A stretch of 64,000 bases of DNA from the NCBI RefSeq assembly GCF_011193355.1, contig NZ_CP049780.1:2600252-2664251 (forward strand). Direction: 5' to 3'. Below, in pieces: positions 9,817 to 17,993 of this stretch; position 1 is the first letter of the stretch, and each line of letters starts with the position of its first letter. The DNA is from Streptomyces sp. JB150 (GTDB lineage: Bacteria; Actinomycetota; Actinomycetes; Streptomycetales; Streptomycetaceae). The notes below the pieces were generated by a model that was not told where the DNA came from, ran no database searches, and was given only the letters and a program-made list of their open reading frames with translations. Made by a program: the position numbers and the translations under genes.

Positions 9817-10683
9817 TCACGCGTACCGGTAGATGCTCGCGTGGTCCTCCAGGTCGTTCGGCGTCACGTCCCAGGGCGGCAGTTTCTCGTGCCGTGCCAC
9901 GATCCGGCCCCGCTGCGGGTCGCCGGGCCCCGGCTGTTGTGCCGGCAGATAACGGTGCTCGCGGTGCCTGCGCTGCCAGCGCGACCACACCAGGTCGACG
10001 AAGGCGTGGTGCAGCCAGAACGCCGGGTCGTTGACGGACGCGCCGCCGACCATCACCCCACCGACCCACCGGTGCACCCGGTTGTGGTTGTGCCACGAGG
10101 CGCTGCCCCGGCCTGCGCCCCAGCCTTCCAGCTTGTTGCGGAAGCCTTTGGTGACCCTCGAGTCCCAGGGCGAGGCGTCGTAGACGGGGTCCTTCATCGC
10201 CCATTCCAGTTCGTCCCTGGTGGGCAGGTCGATGGGATCGCGGGCCCGGCCGAGGTCGCGCGTCAGGAACTCGCCGTCGGTCACACCGACCTTCAGCTTC
10301 CAGTTGCCCCGTGCGTAGGCGAACGGCCCGGTCATCACCTGCCGGTCGGAGGGCCGCCCGTTGCCGCCCAGCAGGTCCTCGGTCCACGGCACGGAGGACG
10401 GTGCGCGGTTCCGGGTCCAGTCCCAGTACGGCACGGACACCGAATCGTCGATCCGGCGGAGCGCCTTCTCGAGCTCCAGCAGGAACTTCCGGTGCCAGGG
10501 CAGGAAGGAGGGCGCCATGTGCGCCGTACGCAGGCCCCGTTCGCCGTCGGCGACGTAGTACTCGATGTGCATCCGCACGAACTCGTCGTACTCGCCGCGG
10601 CGTTTGAGTTCCAGCAGTGCCATGACGAACCGGCGCCGCTCGGTGCGGGTCAGTGTGCTGACGTCCTTACGCGTGTACGCCAT
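9817..10683 (-). CDS. melC2: Tyrosinase MelC2
   Basis: Binuclear type-3 copper monooxygenase that oxidises tyrosine to dopaquinone, the first step of melanin formation. 288 residues. The six copper ligands are visible: His39 (MHIEYY), His55 (HMAPSF) and His64 (PWHRKF) for CuA; His200 and His204 (NHNRVHRW) and His226 (FWLHHAF) for CuB. No signal peptide: family members are exported by riding on the Tat-targeted MelC1. The start overlaps the end of melC1 by 17 bp, indicating translational coupling. The C-terminus is slightly longer than in classical 273-residue MelC2 proteins. Confidence 0.95.
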   Translation of the reverse strand: MAYTRKDVSTLTRTERRRFVMALLELKRRGEYDEFVRMHIEYYVADGERGLRTAHMAPSFLPWHRKFLLELEKALRRIDDSVSVPYWDWTRNRAPSSVPWTEDLLGGNGRPSDRQVMTGPFAYARGNWKLKVGVTDGEFLTRDLGRARDPIDLPTRDELEWAMKDPVYDASPWDSRVTKGFRNKLEGWGAGRGSASWHNHNRVHRWVGGVMVGGASVNDPAFWLHHAFVDLVWSRWQRRHREHRYLPAQQPGPGDPQRGRIVARHEKLPPWDVTPNDLEDHASIYRYA

Positions 10684-11197
10684 GACGCTCCTCCTCGTGG
10701 TGGCCGGCGGCGGGGTCCACGTAGCGCAGTCGCTGGGCCGGCCCCAGTTCGTCGACGGCCGCGCGGGCGGCTTCCAGCGGGGTCGGGTACGAGCAGTAGT
10801 GGTCGACCATGCTGAGCCAGCCACCGTCGGCGCGGCGCATCAGGTGCAGAGGGCGGCCGTCGACGGTTACCTGCCACGATCCGGCGCCGAAGGCGGGGCC
10901 GGCGGTGCCGACGGGCATGCCACGGATGCGCCGGCTCCGGTAGACCTCGTCGAAGGCGAGGTCCGCGCGGTCCCGGGGGTTCGCCGGGTCCACGAGGTTC
11001 GCGGGTGGTTCCTCACGGCGCGCGGGGAGGGACGCCACCGCCAGGGGGGCGACACCCAGGATGGCGGCCGAGGCCACCAGGCCGCGCACCAGGTCGCGCC
11101 GGGACGCGCACGTGGCGTCCGGTCCCGGCGGTCCGGTGCCCGCGGAAGCCGGTCCGCCCTCCGTGTCCGTCGTGGGTCCGCCGACGCTGACGACCAT
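10667..11197 (-). CDS. melC1: Tyrosinase copper chaperone and export partner MelC1
   Basis: Caddie protein that delivers copper to apo-MelC2 and carries it out via the Tat pathway. 176 residues. The twin-arginine motif SRRDLV (Arg33-Arg34) is followed by a hydrophobic stretch; the conserved MelC1 core includes DEVYRSRRI, VDGRPLHLMRRADGGW and the MVDHYCSY segment with its metal-binding His-x-Cys. The N-terminal region before the twin Arg is about 30 residues longer than usual, so a downstream start is possible, although none with a better Shine-Dalgarno was found. First gene of the melC operon. Confidence 0.92.
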   Translation of the reverse strand: MVVSVGGPTTDTEGGPASAGTGPPGPDATCASRRDLVRGLVASAAILGVAPLAVASLPARREEPPANLVDPANPRDRADLAFDEVYRSRRIRGMPVGTAGPAFGAGSWQVTVDGRPLHLMRRADGGWLSMVDHYCSYPTPLEAARAAVDELGPAQRLRYVDPAAGHHEEERHGVHA

Positions 11198-11708
11198 CGT
11201 GTGCTCCTCGTCCGGTTCGGTTGTCCGTACGGGACTAACCGGCCGCCCCTCCCGCCGGTCACCGTCCCGGACCGCGACACGCCCGCGAACAGGCGAAAGG
11301 CGGCTCGGGCGGAGGGCTCCACACCACGCCCGGTCCCTGCCCTCCGCTCCCCGGGGTGACGCGGCGACCGGCGTCCGGCCGGTCAGCGTCCGATGGCAGT
11401 CGTCGGTCGTGCGTTTGTCAGCCGTCGGCTGTCAGCTGGTCCAGACGTCCCCCCATGAAGGGATGGGAGCCGTGGCCGTTGGGGGTGGTGGTCACCGCGC
11501 GCCCTCTCGGCGGACCGAAGCCTCGCCGGGGGTGTTCCCACCCCTGCGGGCGTTGGCCGGTCGGGTCTCCGCACGGGCGAGGGACGGCGTCTGCGCGCCG
11601 GTTCGACAGCGGGGCCGGGCGGGGGCCGGTTCCCGGTACGGCGGAAACGGCCGCGGCCGGTTCCTGGTGGGGGAGGACCGGCCGCGCGGGACGTCGTGGA
11701 GGGGCCCG
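11198..11708. other. Intergenic region upstream of melC1, with terminator of the 11709-11999 gene
   Basis: About 510 bp without a gene I can support. It contains a hairpin at 11652-11686 (10-bp arms CGCGGCCGGT / ACCGGCCGCG plus three more pairs), placed to end the leftward 11709-11999 transcript, and a short palindrome CAGCCG-T-CGGCTG at 11419-11431. The melC1 promoter should lie near 11200-11300. Openings on the + strand here lack Streptomyces codon bias. Confidence 0.5.
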
Positions 11709-11999
11709 TCAGGCCTGCAGCGGCATGCCGCCGAGCAGGCTGCCCCTGTCGTTGAGCGTGTCGGAGGTGTCGTTCACGGTGTGCAGCAGGGAGTTCTTGT
11801 TCTTACTGTCGAGCACGCGCGACTGGTGCTGGAACGGCATCGCGTCCGCGAGCGTCACGCGGTCGCTGGTCAGCGTGTGCCAGCCGCCGTTGCGGCTGTT
11901 CGGCGTGCGGTCCCCGGTGTCGTGGGCGAACGCGGGCGAGGCGGCACCGGCGAGGACCATGGATCCGGCGACGACAGCGGCGGCCTTCAGGGATTTCAT
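11709..11999 (-). CDS. Small secreted protein of unknown function
   Basis: 96 residues starting MKSLKAAAVVAGS with a Sec signal cleaved near AFA-HD (about residue 25). The mature part is hydrophilic (DRTPNSRNGGWHTLTSD, SKNKNSLLHTVND) with no cysteines, and ends GGMPLQA. I recognise no family. The signal-peptide style resembles the small surface proteins at 41.5-46.5 kb. The start has GGAAACACG-type upstream sequence within a plausible Shine-Dalgarno window. It has its own terminator at 11652-11686. Confidence 0.65.
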   Translation of the reverse strand: MKSLKAAAVVAGSMVLAGAASPAFAHDTGDRTPNSRNGGWHTLTSDRVTLADAMPFQHQSRVLDSKNKNSLLHTVNDTSDTLNDRGSLLGGMPLQA

Positions 12000-12165
12000 C
12001 GTGTTTCCTCTCTTCGGCAACTGATGTCGCCGGGGCATTGCGGACGCCGTGCCCAACGATGCCCGGGGCGGCTCGGACACTCCGCGCCCCGAAGACATAT
12101 GAACGGTCGCCCGGCCGCCGCGTGGACGGCCCGGTGACTCGGCCGGTGCCGGAGAGGCCGGGGGA

Positions 12166-12942
12166 TCAGGAGGTGGACGTCGACAGGCTCGTCGACAGGG
12201 ACGTCGTCGACAAGGACGTCGTCGGCAGGGGTGGGAGGGCCACGGGCAGCGAGAGCGTGGCGGCGGACAGGTCGGTGAGGGCGGGCTCGGCCGGTGTGGT
12301 GTCGACCAGCGTGGTGGTCAGGGCGTCGACCAGCTGGTCGAGCACCTCGTCGGAGGCCGGGACCACCAGCTCGGTCTCGTCGGAGGTGGCGGCCACGAGC
12401 AGCTCGTCGACGGCCTTTTGCAGGGCGTCCAGCAGCTCGTCCAGGAAACCGGTCGTGACGGCCTCGTCCTCGCTGTCGGCGAGGGAGGTCGGTGCCGGGA
12501 GCGCGGCGGGTGGTGCGGAGGACACGGGGGCCGCGGGCACGGCCGGGGAAGACGACGCCGCCGGGGAGGGGGCGGCCGGCACGAGGGGGGCGGCCGGGGA
12601 GGCGTCGGGGACCGGCGTCGCGGAAGGCAGGGCGGTGGCCTGGGCGAGGGACTCCTTCACGGCCACGGCGAGCTTGTCGGCCTCAGCGTCGGTGAGCCGG
12701 CCGGCGTCGGCCTCGAGCACGGTGGTGAGCACGTCGGTGACCGGGTCGAGCACGGTACCGAGGTCGCCGAGCGCTGCCGTACGGGCGAGCAGCTCCTCCG
12801 CACCGGGAAGACCCGTTCCGGACGCGGCTCGGACACGTGCGGTGTCCTGATCGGCCGCCAGCGCGGACGGTCCGGCGATCCCGATGACAACGGTGGCGCA
12901 GAGGGCGGTGCAGGCGATGCGCCGAACGGACAGACCGCGCAT
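12166..12942 (-). CDS. Secreted Ala/Pro/Ser-rich helical protein of unknown function
   Basis: 258 residues. Sec signal about 1-29 (MRGLSVRRIACTALC ... ALA-AD). Two helical blocks rich in Leu/Asp/Glu (TAALGDLGTVLDPV..., ELLDALQKAVDELL) flank a Pro/Ala/Ser linker at about 103-150. The C-terminus ends in a repetitive TTSLSTTSLSTSLSTSTS run. No cysteines in the mature part and no anchor motif. Good GGAAGGAA Shine-Dalgarno before the ATG. It sits between two coat-protein genes and may be developmentally co-expressed; that is inference. Confidence 0.7.
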   Translation of the reverse strand: MRGLSVRRIACTALCATVVIGIAGPSALAADQDTARVRAASGTGLPGAEELLARTAALGDLGTVLDPVTDVLTTVLEADAGRLTDAEADKLAVAVKESLAQATALPSATPVPDASPAAPLVPAAPSPAASSSPAVPAAPVSSAPPAALPAPTSLADSEDEAVTTGFLDELLDALQKAVDELLVAATSDETELVVPASDEVLDQLVDALTTTLVDTTPAEPALTDLSAATLSLPVALPPLPTTSLSTTSLSTSLSTSTS

Positions 12943-13122
12943 GAGTGTTCCTTCCGGTTGCGTCGGACTTTGCGTCCACGGTGCGAGCGGACATCGCTGC
13001 CTGCAACCGGCACACACGCACCGCGCGCATCGGCTTCGTCGGCATCATCCCTGCTGAGGGGGCTCGTGGAGCACCACGCACCAAGCGGCACCCGCACCCC
13101 TCCATTCGGGTCGGCGCACACG

Positions 13123-13155
13123 GGCCGGCCGCCCTCCAGGGGAGGGCGGCCGGCC
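13123..13155 (-). terminator. Terminator of chpF-like gene
   Basis: Perfect 15-bp stem GGCCGGCCGCCCTCC / GGAGGGCGGCCGGCC with a 3-nt loop, 18 bp beyond the stop codon. Confidence 0.85.
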
Positions 13156-13173
13156 TCATGGGGTGATGCGACG

Positions 13174-13413
13174 TCAGTCGTTGACGCAGACGTTGCCGAA
13201 CGCCGGGTTCAGCGCGGCGATGACGTTCACGGTGTTGCCGCACACATTGACCGGCACGTGAACCGGGACCTGGACGACGTTGCCGGACAGCACGCCCGGG
13301 GAGTGGGCGGCCGCGCCCTTGGCGCCGGCGTCGGCTGCGGCCGCACCGGCGGTGCCGGCAACCGCGGCAACGGCGGCGGACGTCAGAACCAGGCCCTTCG
13401 CGATACGCGACAT
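13174..13413 (-). CDS. chpF: Short chaplin (ChpF-like)
   Basis: 79 residues. Sec signal about 1-28, mature chaplin domain SPGVLSGNVVQVPVHVPV then NVCGNTVNVIAALNPAFGN, with Cys58 and Cys76 and no tail. This is the minimal secreted amyloid coat unit. I chose the ATG at 13413 over the earlier GTG because AAGGAG lies 8 nt upstream and all short chaplins begin MSRI/MKKV-like. BldN-type promoter at 13466-13493. The chpF name is by similarity and relative position to chpG and melC; the family call is certain. Confidence 0.9.
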   Translation of the reverse strand: MSRIAKGLVLTSAAVAAVAGTAGAAAADAGAKGAAAHSPGVLSGNVVQVPVHVPVNVCGNTVNVIAALNPAFGNVCVND

Positions 13414-13430
13414 GGAGAAATGCTCCTTGG

Positions 13431-13470
13431 GTTGACACACACCCGGGCGGATGCCCGGCGCTGTGTCAAC
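13431..13470. promoter_or_regulatory. Palindrome overlapping the chpF-like -10 region
   Basis: Arms GTTGACACA (13431-13439) and TGTGTCAAC (13462-13470) are perfect inverted repeats, with an inner CCGGGC-GGAT-GCCCGG stem between them. One arm overlaps the BldN-like -10, so the outer repeat is more likely read as DNA by a regulator, while the inner stem would form in the leader RNA. Confidence 0.5.
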
Positions 13471-13493
13471 GCGCGGGAGGCGCCCGGGTTCCG
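13466..13493 (-). promoter_or_regulatory. BldN-type promoter of chpF-like gene
   Basis: On the minus strand: CGGAAC (13488-13493), 16-nt spacer, CGTTGA (13466-13471). Same architecture as the promoter at 9345-9372. One mismatch to the known BldN -35 consensus CGTAAC. Confidence 0.72.
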
Positions 13494-13644
13494 CCTCCGA
13501 AGGAGTGATCTCACCGAGAGAGCACTCCACCATTTCGACACACTTGTCTCGTTTCGCCGGATTAATTCGGACAATGACTAGAGTTGCGGATCACTCGACG
13601 CACCCGTAGTGCCAGCCGATCGCACGAAAGGGCCACAGCCGGTC

Positions 13645-13887
13645 ATGCGCAACTCCCTGGGCGAGCGGAAGCCGACGCAGGACGACGGGTGGGCCCCGAC
13701 CGCGGAACCCGGCGGCCGGCGGCGGCTCGTCCGCCGTCACCGGACGGGCACCCGCCGTCGCACCCCGGACACCTCCGTTCTCGGTGAGGCCTTGGGCAAC
13801 GGTCGTAACCAGCCGGGCGTCCGGCTCGTTCCACAGGCCGACGCGGCGAGGGCCGACGTGCTGTTCGCCGCCGGCTCACGGAAATGA
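13645..13887 (+). CDS. Possible small basic protein, unknown
   Basis: 80 codons beginning MRNSLGERKPTQDDGW, Arg-rich (GGRRRLVRRHRTGTRRR), with GC-biased third positions. It ends 50 bp before the glycosyltransferase gene and in the same direction, so it could be a leader gene of the exopolysaccharide operon. No recognisable domain and no clear Shine-Dalgarno. It may simply be untranslated leader. Confidence 0.25.
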   Translation: MRNSLGERKPTQDDGWAPTAEPGGRRRLVRRHRTGTRRRTPDTSVLGEALGNGRNQPGVRLVPQADAARADVLFAAGSRK

Positions 13888-13936
13888 GGAGCGTTCCCGC
13901 CCGTACCGAGCACCGTCCGTGAGCGAGGAACCGCGC

Positions 13937-15181
13937 ATGCACCAGTCAGCACCCGACCCCTGGCCACGGGTCCTTCATCTCACCCAGCCCGTCGACGGCG
14001 GCGTGGCCCGGGTCGTCGCCGACCTGGCGGCAGCTCAGCTCGCGGCCGGCATGCGGGTGACCGTCGGCTGCCCCGAGAGCCGCTTCGCCGACCGGTTGCG
14101 GTCGGCGGGCGTCGACGTCCGGACGTGGCGGGCCACCCGGGCGCCCGGGCCCTCGCTCGTGGGTGAGGTACGGCGGCTGGCCCGCCTCGTCGCCGAGGTG
14201 CGGCCCGACTTGGTGCACGCGCACAGTGCCAAGGCGGGACTGGCCGGGCGGCTGGCGGTGCGCGGGCGCATTCCCACCGTGTTCCAGCCGCACGCCTGGT
14301 CGTTCGAGGCGGTCGGCGGGGTCACCGGGGCGCTGGCGCTCCGGTGGGAGCGGCACGGGGCCCGGTGGGCGCACCGGACGGTGTGTGTGAGCGAGGCGGA
14401 GCGGGAGACCGGGCTGCGTGCCGGGATCGACGGGCGCTGGTCGGTGATCCCCAACGGCGTCGACCCGCACCGCTTCCGTCCCGCCCCCGACCCCTTCTCC
14501 GCCCTCGACTGCGAATCCTCCTCCGGCCCCCGCTCCGGCCCCGGCCATGGGGCCCGCTCCGACGCCGGTGCCGTACGCGCCGCGCTGCTGCCGGGCACCG
14601 GTCCGCGGGTCCCGCTGGTCGTCTGCGTCGGCCGGCTGTGCCGGCAGAAGGGGCAGGACGTCCTGCTCGACGCCTGGGGGGCGGTCCGCGCCCGCGTGCC
14701 GGACGCACGGCTGGTGCTGGTCGGCGACGGCCCGGATCGTGACCGGCTGAAGCCTCCCGCGTCCGTACGGCTCGTCGGTGCCGTCGCCGATGTCGTCCCC
14801 TGGTACCAGGCGGCCGATCTGGTCGTCCTGCCGTCGCGCTGGGAGGGCATGGCACTGGCTCCGCTGGAGGCGATGGCCTGTGGCCGGCCGGTGGTGGTGA
14901 CGGATGTGGACGGCGCCCGGGAAAGCCTGCCGCTCGCGCTGCGCCCGCACTGCCTGGTGCCCGCGGGCGACCCGGCGGCGCTCGCCGCGGCCGTCGTCCG
15001 GCTGCTGCTCGACCCGCCGCTGCGCGCCTCGCTCGGCCGGCGGGCGCGCCGTCACATCCAGTCCGCGCACGACGCGCGGCACACGGCCGCGGCGGTCGCG
15101 GACCTCTACCGTGACCTGCTCGGCAGGGGCCCCGGGGCACGTGTCGTGCCCACCGAGTACAGGGAGTCCATCCACTCGTGA
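13937..15181 (+). CDS. GT4-family glycosyltransferase, first gene of exopolysaccharide operon
   Basis: 414 residues, GT-B fold. N-terminal acceptor half with GGVARVVADLAAAQLAAG and the HAHSAKAGLAGRLA motif; C-terminal nucleotide-sugar half with VCVGRLCRQKGQDVLLDA and the E-x7-E motif in PSRWEGMALAPLEAMACGRP. It would transfer a sugar from an NDP-sugar to a lipid-linked acceptor at the inner face of the membrane. A Ser/Gly-rich insertion near residue 190 (CESSSGPRSGPGHGARSD) is unusual. Start chosen for GAGGAA 6 nt upstream. The stop overlaps the next start by 4 bp (GTGA). Confidence 0.9.
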   Translation: MHQSAPDPWPRVLHLTQPVDGGVARVVADLAAAQLAAGMRVTVGCPESRFADRLRSAGVDVRTWRATRAPGPSLVGEVRRLARLVAEVRPDLVHAHSAKAGLAGRLAVRGRIPTVFQPHAWSFEAVGGVTGALALRWERHGARWAHRTVCVSEAERETGLRAGIDGRWSVIPNGVDPHRFRPAPDPFSALDCESSSGPRSGPGHGARSDAGAVRAALLPGTGPRVPLVVCVGRLCRQKGQDVLLDAWGAVRARVPDARLVLVGDGPDRDRLKPPASVRLVGAVADVVPWYQAADLVVLPSRWEGMALAPLEAMACGRPVVVTDVDGARESLPLALRPHCLVPAGDPAALAAAVVRLLLDPPLRASLGRRARRHIQSAHDARHTAAAVADLYRDLLGRGPGARVVPTEYRESIHS

Positions 15182-16614
15182 GTACGGAAAGTACTGCCGA
15201 AAGCACGGTGCCCTCCCCCGGGGCCCAGCCCTGGGGCAAGGGATACCGGCCCGTCTCGGTGCTGCCGGCCCGCCGCCGGGGTCCCGGCTTCCGGTTCCCG
15301 GCCCGGCGTCCCCCGGCGCGGCCCGGCGCGCCGCTGCCGCTGCTCCTCGCGGACCTGCTGGCCGCCCTGCTGGGCTGCCTCGCCCTCGCCGGACACCACC
15401 GTCCGGTCCTCATGGCGCTCCTGGTCTCCGCCGCGCTGCTGCTGCGCCCGCACCGGCCGCCGCGCCGGACGCAGGGCGTGCTGGACGAACTGCCCTCCGT
15501 GTGCGGCAGGATCGCGGTGGCCTGGCTGGCGCTGGCCGCGCTGGTCGCGGCGTACGCCCCGCACCACGCGCTGTCCGCCCGCACCCTCGCCGCCGGCTGC
15601 GCGACGCACTGCGCGGCCGCTCTCACCGGGCGGGCCGTCGTGCACTGGCGGCGGCGCGCCGCGCTGCTGCGCCGGCCGCGGGCCGCGCTGGTCGTCGGTC
15701 CCGCCCGGACCGCGCAGCGGGTGGCCGCCGCGGTGCTGCGGCATCCGCGCTGCGGGGTGCGCCCGGTGGGGATCGTGGCCGAGCGGCTGGACGACGTCGA
15801 CGGGCTGCCGGTACTGACCACCGTCGGGGAGGTCCAGCGGGCGCTGATCCAGAATTCCGTACGGGACGTCCTGGCCGTGCATCCGTCGGTGCGGACCGAG
15901 CAGGGGCCGCTGCTGCGGCAGCTCGCCGAGTCGGGGTGCGCGGTGTGGGAGATCGACGCGGACTCGCCGTCGTACGCGGCCCCCGACCGGATCGCCGGAT
16001 TCGCCTGCCGACGCCTGGAGCCGGGGCCCGGGTGGCGCGGCAGCGCCGGCAAGCGGCTCCTGGACGTCGTCGTGTCGGGGCTGCTGCTGGTGGTGGCGAG
16101 TCCGCTGCTGCTGGTGTGCGCGACGGTGCTGCGGCTGGGCGACGGGCCCGGTGTGGTGTTCCGGCAGGAGCGCATCGGCAAGGACGGGCTCCCCTTCACC
16201 CTGCTGAAGTTCCGCACCCACCGGCCGGCCGACGCGCGTGAGGCGGCGACCCGGTGGAGCGTGGCGAACGAACGGGACATGCCGTGGTTCTGCCGCTTCC
16301 TGCGCCGCACCTCGCTGGACGAGCTGCTCCAGCTGTGGAACGTCTTCCGCGGTGACATGAGCCTGGTCGGTCCGCGTCCGGAACGCCCCTACTTCGTCGG
16401 CCAGTTCAGCCAGGCGTACCCCGGCTACGCGGCCCGTCACCGGATGCCGACCGGCATCACCGGCCTCGCCCAGGTCAACGGGCTGCGCGGGGACACCTCC
16501 ATCGAGGACCGGGCCCGCTTCGACAACGCCTACATCGACGACTGGTCGCTGTGGCAGGACGTGTGCATCCTGCTGCGCACCGCGGCGGCGCTGGTCCGGC
16601 CGACGGGGAGCTGA
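15178..16614 (+). CDS. Polyprenyl-phosphate sugar phosphotransferase (exopolysaccharide initiation)
   Basis: 478 residues. An N-terminal region of four hydrophobic segments (about 55-150), a central Rossmann-like CoA-binding-type domain, and the C-terminal bacterial sugar transferase domain: KRLLDVVVSGLLLVVASPLL, then FRQERIGKDGLPFTLLKFRT, the RRTSLDELLQLWNVFRGDMS segment and the VGPRPERP signature. This enzyme family starts repeat-unit synthesis by moving a sugar phosphate onto undecaprenyl phosphate. It is the committing step of the operon. GTG start coupled to the preceding gene. Confidence 0.92.
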   Translation: MSTESTAESTVPSPGAQPWGKGYRPVSVLPARRRGPGFRFPARRPPARPGAPLPLLLADLLAALLGCLALAGHHRPVLMALLVSAALLLRPHRPPRRTQGVLDELPSVCGRIAVAWLALAALVAAYAPHHALSARTLAAGCATHCAAALTGRAVVHWRRRAALLRRPRAALVVGPARTAQRVAAAVLRHPRCGVRPVGIVAERLDDVDGLPVLTTVGEVQRALIQNSVRDVLAVHPSVRTEQGPLLRQLAESGCAVWEIDADSPSYAAPDRIAGFACRRLEPGPGWRGSAGKRLLDVVVSGLLLVVASPLLLVCATVLRLGDGPGVVFRQERIGKDGLPFTLLKFRTHRPADAREAATRWSVANERDMPWFCRFLRRTSLDELLQLWNVFRGDMSLVGPRPERPYFVGQFSQAYPGYAARHRMPTGITGLAQVNGLRGDTSIEDRARFDNAYIDDWSLWQDVCILLRTAAALVRPTGS

Positions 16615-16619
16615 GCCGG

Positions 16620-17993
16620 ATGAGTCACGCTCAGCCACCCGCCGGGTGGCGCGCCCCTCGCCCGCTGTCGCCGGTGCTGCCGGTGGTGGCCGTGGTCGCG
16701 CTGCTCGCGCTGCCCGTCGCCCCTGGCGACGAGGGCGGAGCCGGTCCCGCGGACGTGCTGTCCGCGCTGGTCGTCGTCTTCTGCGGGGTCCGGCTGCTGC
16801 GGCAACGGCGGCGCCCCCTGACCCGGACCGCGGCCGTCGTGCTCGGAGCGCCGGTCGTCGGGCTCGCCTTCGCCGCGGCGGGTGCGGCCTCGCCGGGCGG
16901 CGGGCTCACCGGCCTCAGCCGCTACCTCCAGGTGTTCGTCCTGGTCCCGGCCGCCGTGGCCCTGCTCATCCGCGACCGGCGCGACTTCCGGCTGCTCGCC
17001 TGGTCGCTCGTGGGACTCGCGGTGTGGCAGGGGGCGGTCGGTGTGCACCAGTACGTGACCGAGACCGGCGCCTCCTACCAGGGCCGTCCGATCCGCGCGG
17101 TCGGCACCTTCGGTCCGCAGGACATCATGGGGATGGCGACCGTGGTGTCCCTCGGACTGGTGTGCGCGGTCGGGCTCGCCCTCGGCCGCGACCGCGCCGT
17201 ACGGCACCGCGTCTGCGCCCTCGCCTGCGCCCTGGGCCTGCTGCTGCCGCTCGCCCTCTCCTTCAGCCGGGGCGCCTGGATCGCCACGGCGGTGACCTGC
17301 CTGACGCAGCTGGTGATGGCCGGACTGCGGCGGGCGCTGCGGGTGGCGGCCGTGGTGGTGGCCGCGGGGGTGGTCCTGGTCGGCGGGTTCGGCGTCGGCA
17401 CGGCCATGCTGCAGGAGCGGCTCGCCAGCATCACCCAGGTCACGGAGGCGCCCGACCAGTCGGTCACCGACCGGTACACGCTGTGGGCGGCGGCCGCCGG
17501 GATGTGGCACGAACGGCCGCTGACCGGGGTCGGGCTGAAGGGCTTTCCCGAATACCGGGACACGCACGCCTCGCTGGCGCTGTCGGCGGGCAGCGACACG
17601 GAGGGCGCGGGCGCGGCCTTCCGCAAGCAGCCGCTGCTGTCCCCGCACAACATGTACCTGCTGGTGCTCAGCGAACAGGGGATCATCGGCCTGTCGGCAT
17701 TCGTGGGCAGCTGGTGCGTGCTGCTGGTGTGCGCGCTGCGCGGGCTGTGGCGGGTGCGGGCGGGCTGGCCCCGCAGCACCGGGCGATCGCGGGGAGCGGG
17801 CCTGGACTGTGCGTCGGTGGCCTGCGGGCTGCTCGTGTGGCAGCTCACCGACTTCCTGTACGCCGACATCGGCGGCCCCTCCGCCGTCCTGACCGCCGTC
17901 TGCTTCGGACTCGTCGCGTGGTGGGCGCTGGCCGGGGCCCCCGCGGGGGGCACGCCGGCCGGGATCCGCCCGGAGGAGGCACCCGCGCGATGA
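16620..17993 (+). CDS. O-antigen ligase / polymerase-like membrane protein
   Basis: 457 residues with about ten hydrophobic segments. The large periplasmic-side loop before LSPHNMYLLVLSEQGIIGL and the WLAxRP-like Wzy_C features (FSRGAWIA, GVGLKGFPEYRD) are typical of the O-antigen ligase/polymerase superfamily. It should polymerise or attach lipid-linked repeat units outside the membrane. ATG start 5 bp after the preceding stop; the stop overlaps the next start (ATGA). Confidence 0.85.
   Translation: MSHAQPPAGWRAPRPLSPVLPVVAVVALLALPVAPGDEGGAGPADVLSALVVVFCGVRLLRQRRRPLTRTAAVVLGAPVVGLAFAAAGAASPGGGLTGLSRYLQVFVLVPAAVALLIRDRRDFRLLAWSLVGLAVWQGAVGVHQYVTETGASYQGRPIRAVGTFGPQDIMGMATVVSLGLVCAVGLALGRDRAVRHRVCALACALGLLLPLALSFSRGAWIATAVTCLTQLVMAGLRRALRVAAVVVAAGVVLVGGFGVGTAMLQERLASITQVTEAPDQSVTDRYTLWAAAAGMWHERPLTGVGLKGFPEYRDTHASLALSAGSDTEGAGAAFRKQPLLSPHNMYLLVLSEQGIIGLSAFVGSWCVLLVCALRGLWRVRAGWPRSTGRSRGAGLDCASVACGLLVWQLTDFLYADIGGPSAVLTAVCFGLVAWWALAGAPAGGTPAGIRPEEAPAR

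Noticed and set aside
13437..13475. Riboswitch at the chpF-like leader
   Set aside because: Predicted leader is too short and only a simple stem is seen.
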